Shown here in pieces: positions 7,112 through 8,960 of a stretch of 8,960 nt of DNA (its first letter is position 1; each line of letters starts with the position of its first letter). Under the pieces are notes generated by a model, which saw nothing but the letters and a program-made list of their open reading frames with translations, was not told where the DNA came from and ran no database searches. Both the position numbers and the translations under genes were made by a program. Source of the stretch: Pseudomonadota bacterium (GTDB lineage: Bacteria > Pseudomonadota > Gammaproteobacteria > Xanthomonadales > Rhodanobacteraceae); assembly GCA_021777635.1 (NCBI GenBank), contig JAJYDI010000084.1, positions 1-8,960 on the forward strand, given 5' to 3'.

Positions 7112-7438
7112 CTAAAGCGCGTGATCGATCATCTGGGTGATGGTGCTCTTGGGTACCGCGCCGAGCTGGGTGGCGGCGACCTTGCCACCCTTGAACACCA
7201 TCAGCATCGGAATGCTGCGCACGCTGTAGGCGATCGCGGTCTTCTGGTTCTGGTCGACATCGAGCTTGGCGATCCGCACGCGACCCTGGTAGTCCCTGGC
7301 GATTTCCTCGAGCGTCGGCGCGATCGCGCGGCAGGGGCCGCACCAGGTAGCCCAGAAATCCACCAGCACCGGCTGCTCGGACTGCAGCACCTGGGCTTCG
7401 AAATCGGCATCGGAAACGTGCGTGATCAGATCGCTCAC
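7112..7438 (-). CDS. trxA: Thioredoxin 1
   Basis: A 108-residue thioredoxin of standard length. It carries the redox motif WCGPC (residues 32-36, both cysteines present), the FWATWCGPC context and the cis-proline in SIPMLMVFKGG (Pro77). It is a cytoplasmic dithiol-disulfide carrier, reduced by NADPH via thioredoxin reductase, that serves ribonucleotide reductase, methionine sulfoxide reductase and other partners. The start is GTG at 7438, with GGAGAA (7444-7449 on the minus strand) just upstream; the stop is TAG. It is divergent from rhlB across 183 bp and is followed on the same strand by rho, the order known from E. coli and relatives. The 327-bp gap to rho contains a hairpin and a likely separate promoter, so the two genes are probably only partly co-transcribed. 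Confidence 0.98.
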   Translation of the reverse strand: MSDLITHVSDADFEAQVLQSEQPVLVDFWATWCGPCRAIAPTLEEIARDYQGRVRIAKLDVDQNQKTAIAYSVRSIPMLMVFKGGKVAATQLGAVPKSTITQMIDHAL

Positions 7439-7506
7439 CGGGGTTCTCCATGGGGGCGCTTGCGGCGCGGTCGCCGCAGCAGGCGGGTTCGGTTAGACTG
7501 CGCGTC

Positions 7507-7518
7507 CCGCAATTGCGG
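7507..7518. promoter_or_regulatory. 12-bp palindrome in the trxA/rhlB divergent region
   Basis: CCGCAATTGCGG is a perfect palindrome located roughly mid-way in the 183-bp region between two divergent genes, where a shared operator could lie. No regulator can be assigned from sequence. I found no convincing -35/-10 pair for either gene in 7439-7621. Confidence 0.25.
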
Positions 7519-7621
7519 CGGCGTCGCTGGGGCCAAGCCGAGAGGCTGTTTCTCATTCCAGCGCAATCCAGCGTGCGATTCAAGCGCAGCGTCCGCTGCC
7601 GGCACGCCTTGTTGACTCCCC

Positions 7622-8960
7622 ATGGCCGAACACGTACTCACCGACACCTTCTTCGAACAATTCGACCTGCACCCGCTGCTGCAACGCGGGCTTGCCGATT
7701 GCGGTTTCACCCGCTGCACGCCGATCCAGGCCCTGAGCCTGCCGCCGGCGCTGAGCGGGCGCGACGTCGCCGGCCAGGCGCAGACCGGCACCGGCAAGAC
7801 CTGCGCCTTCCTGGTCGCGGCGATGAACCGGCTGCTGAGCACGCCGGCGCTCGCCGAGCGTCGCAGCGAGGATCCGCGCGCGCTGGTGATCGCGCCGACC
7901 CGCGAGCTGGCGATCCAGATCGAGAAGGACGCGCGCGCCATCGGCCGTCACACCGGTCTGCGCCTGGCGCTGATCTACGGCGGCGTCGACTATGACAAGC
8001 AACGCCAGCTGCTCAAGGACGGCTGCGACATCATCATCGCCACGCCGGGACGACTGCTCGACTACTACAAGCAGCATGTGTTCAGCCTCGGCACCGTCGA
8101 GGTGATGGTGATCGACGAAGCCGACCGCATGTTCGATCTCGGCTTCATCGCCGATGTGCGCTACCTGTTCCGGCGCCTGCCGGCGCGCGAGCAGCGCCAG
8201 GTGATGCTGTATTCGGCCACGCTCAGCTATCGCGTGCTCGAACTGGCCTACGAGCATATGAACAGCCCGGAAAAGGTGATCGTCGAAAGCGAGCACGTCA
8301 CCGCCGATCGCGTTCGTCAGCACATCTTCTTTCCCGCCAAGGAAGAGAAGATTCCGCTGCTGCTCAACCTGCTGGAGCGACACGGGCCGGCGCGCAGCAT
8401 CGTCTTCGTGAATACCAAGGCGGCCGCCGAGCGCGTCAGCGAGCGTCTTGCGCGCCACGGCCTGAAGGTCGGCACGCTGTCCGGGGACGTGCCGCAGAAA
8501 AAGCGCGAGACCCTGCTCGGGCGTTTCCAGCGCGGCGAGATCGAGATGCTGGTCGCCACGGATGTCGCCGCGCGCGGTCTGCATATCGCCGACGTCAGTC
8601 ACGTGTTCAATTACGACCTGCCACAGGATGCCGAGGACTACGTGCACCGGATCGGCCGCACCGCGCGCCTCGGCGCCGAGGGCGACGCGATCAGCTTTGC
8701 CTGCGACCTTTATGCGATGGCTCTGCCCGAGATCGAGACCTACATCGGCCAGAAGATTCCGGTCGAGGCCGTCACCGCCGACCTGCTGAAGCCGGTGCCG
8801 GCGCGAGCCCGGGTGACCCCGCCGGCGGGTGTGACCGACGACGCCCATGATGACGACGCGTCGCCGCCGCGTGCACCGCGGCGCGGGGCGGCGACGCGCG
8901 GTCGCGGTTCGCCACGACCCGCTGCGACCGGGCCGCGCAACCCCGCGCGCGTCGCGTCGC
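7622..8960 (+). CDS. rhlB: ATP-dependent RNA helicase RhlB (DEAD-box), 3'-truncated by window edge
   Basis: The frame is open for 446 codons to the window end with no stop. All DEAD-box motifs are present: Q motif GFTRCTPIQ (28-36), motif I AQTGTGKT (53-60), PTRELAIQI (92-100), TPGR (141-144), DEAD (165-168), SAT (198-200), IVFVNTK (260-266), [12 protein letters not shown] (311-322) and HRIGRTAR (342-349). In E. coli RhlB unwinds RNA for the RNase E degradosome; its position divergent from trxA-rho matches the known rhlB neighbourhood. From about residue 393 the protein becomes Pro/Arg/Ala-rich and low in complexity, with an acidic DDAHDDD patch at 406-412, as in the long RhlB tails of xanthomonads. 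The ATG at 7622 is fixed by an in-frame TGA 9 bp upstream, though no good Shine-Dalgarno sequence precedes it. Confidence 0.95.
   Translation, partial: MAEHVLTDTFFEQFDLHPLLQRGLADCGFTRCTPIQALSLPPALSGRDVAGQAQTGTGKTCAFLVAAMNRLLSTPALAERRSEDPRALVIAPTRELAIQIEKDARAIGRHTGLRLALIYGGVDYDKQRQLLKDGCDIIIATPGRLLDYYKQHVFSLGTVEVMVIDEADRMFDLGFIADVRYLFRRLPAREQRQVMLYSATLSYRVLELAYEHMNSPEKVIVESEHVTADRVRQHIFFPAKEEKIPLLLNLLERHGPARSIVFVNTKAAAERVSERLARHGLKVGTLSGDVPQKKRETLLGRFQRGEIEMLVATDVAARGLHIADVSHVFNYDLPQDAEDYVHRIGRTARLGAEGDAISFACDLYAMALPEIETYIGQKIPVEAVTADLLKPVPARARVTPPAGVTDDAHDDDASPPRAPRRGAATRGRGSPRPAATGPRNPARVAS

Noticed and set aside
7580..8848. 422-codon minus-strand open frame opposite rhlB
   Set aside because: It is antisense to a complete set of DEAD-box motifs; its His/Gln/Asp/Ala-rich protein resembles nothing.

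Overview
The window looks like chromosomal housekeeping DNA from a high-GC gammaproteobacterium, most likely of the order Lysobacterales (Xanthomonadales). The reasons are the conserved block rhlB / trxA-rho (rhlB divergent from trxA, trxA directly upstream of rho), a GshA of the plant/proteobacterial type, a Rho with a long Arg/Asn-rich N-terminal extension, a large-family TonB-dependent receptor remnant, and GC-rich stem-loop terminators. Genus cannot be decided from the sequence.

Layout. Bases 2-1342 (+) hold the C-terminal two-thirds of a Dcp-type M3 zinc metallopeptidase, cut by the window edge and followed by a GC-rich hairpin. It converges on a minus-strand group read from right to left: an unrecognised 182-residue protein (4183-3635), a LOG-family nucleotide phosphoribohydrolase (3572-2991) and glutamate-cysteine ligase gshA (2873-1506). 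Upstream of that group, 4364 to about 5145 (-) holds a broken C-terminal part of a TonB-dependent receptor. It is readable only across three reading frames, has an apparent internal deletion, and still has its own stop codon and terminator. Its 5' end stops within a few bases of the rho terminator (5151-5183).

Next come rho (6784-5204, -), a 327-bp leader with a promoter-like site, a large hairpin and an A-free pyrimidine-rich tract, and then trxA (7438-7112, -). The 183-bp divergent region 7439-7621 separates trxA from rhlB (7622 to the window end, +), which runs off the edge in its Arg-rich tail.

How the genes work together. Rho (transcription termination) and RhlB (DEAD-box helicase, degradosome-type) both act on RNA. 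TrxA and GshA supply the two cellular thiol systems. Dcp recycles peptides. No mobile element, CRISPR array, tRNA or rRNA was seen. I found no undescribed multi-gene system. The points most worth checking are the receptor remnant, the Rho extension, and the structured, possibly autoregulatory rho leader.
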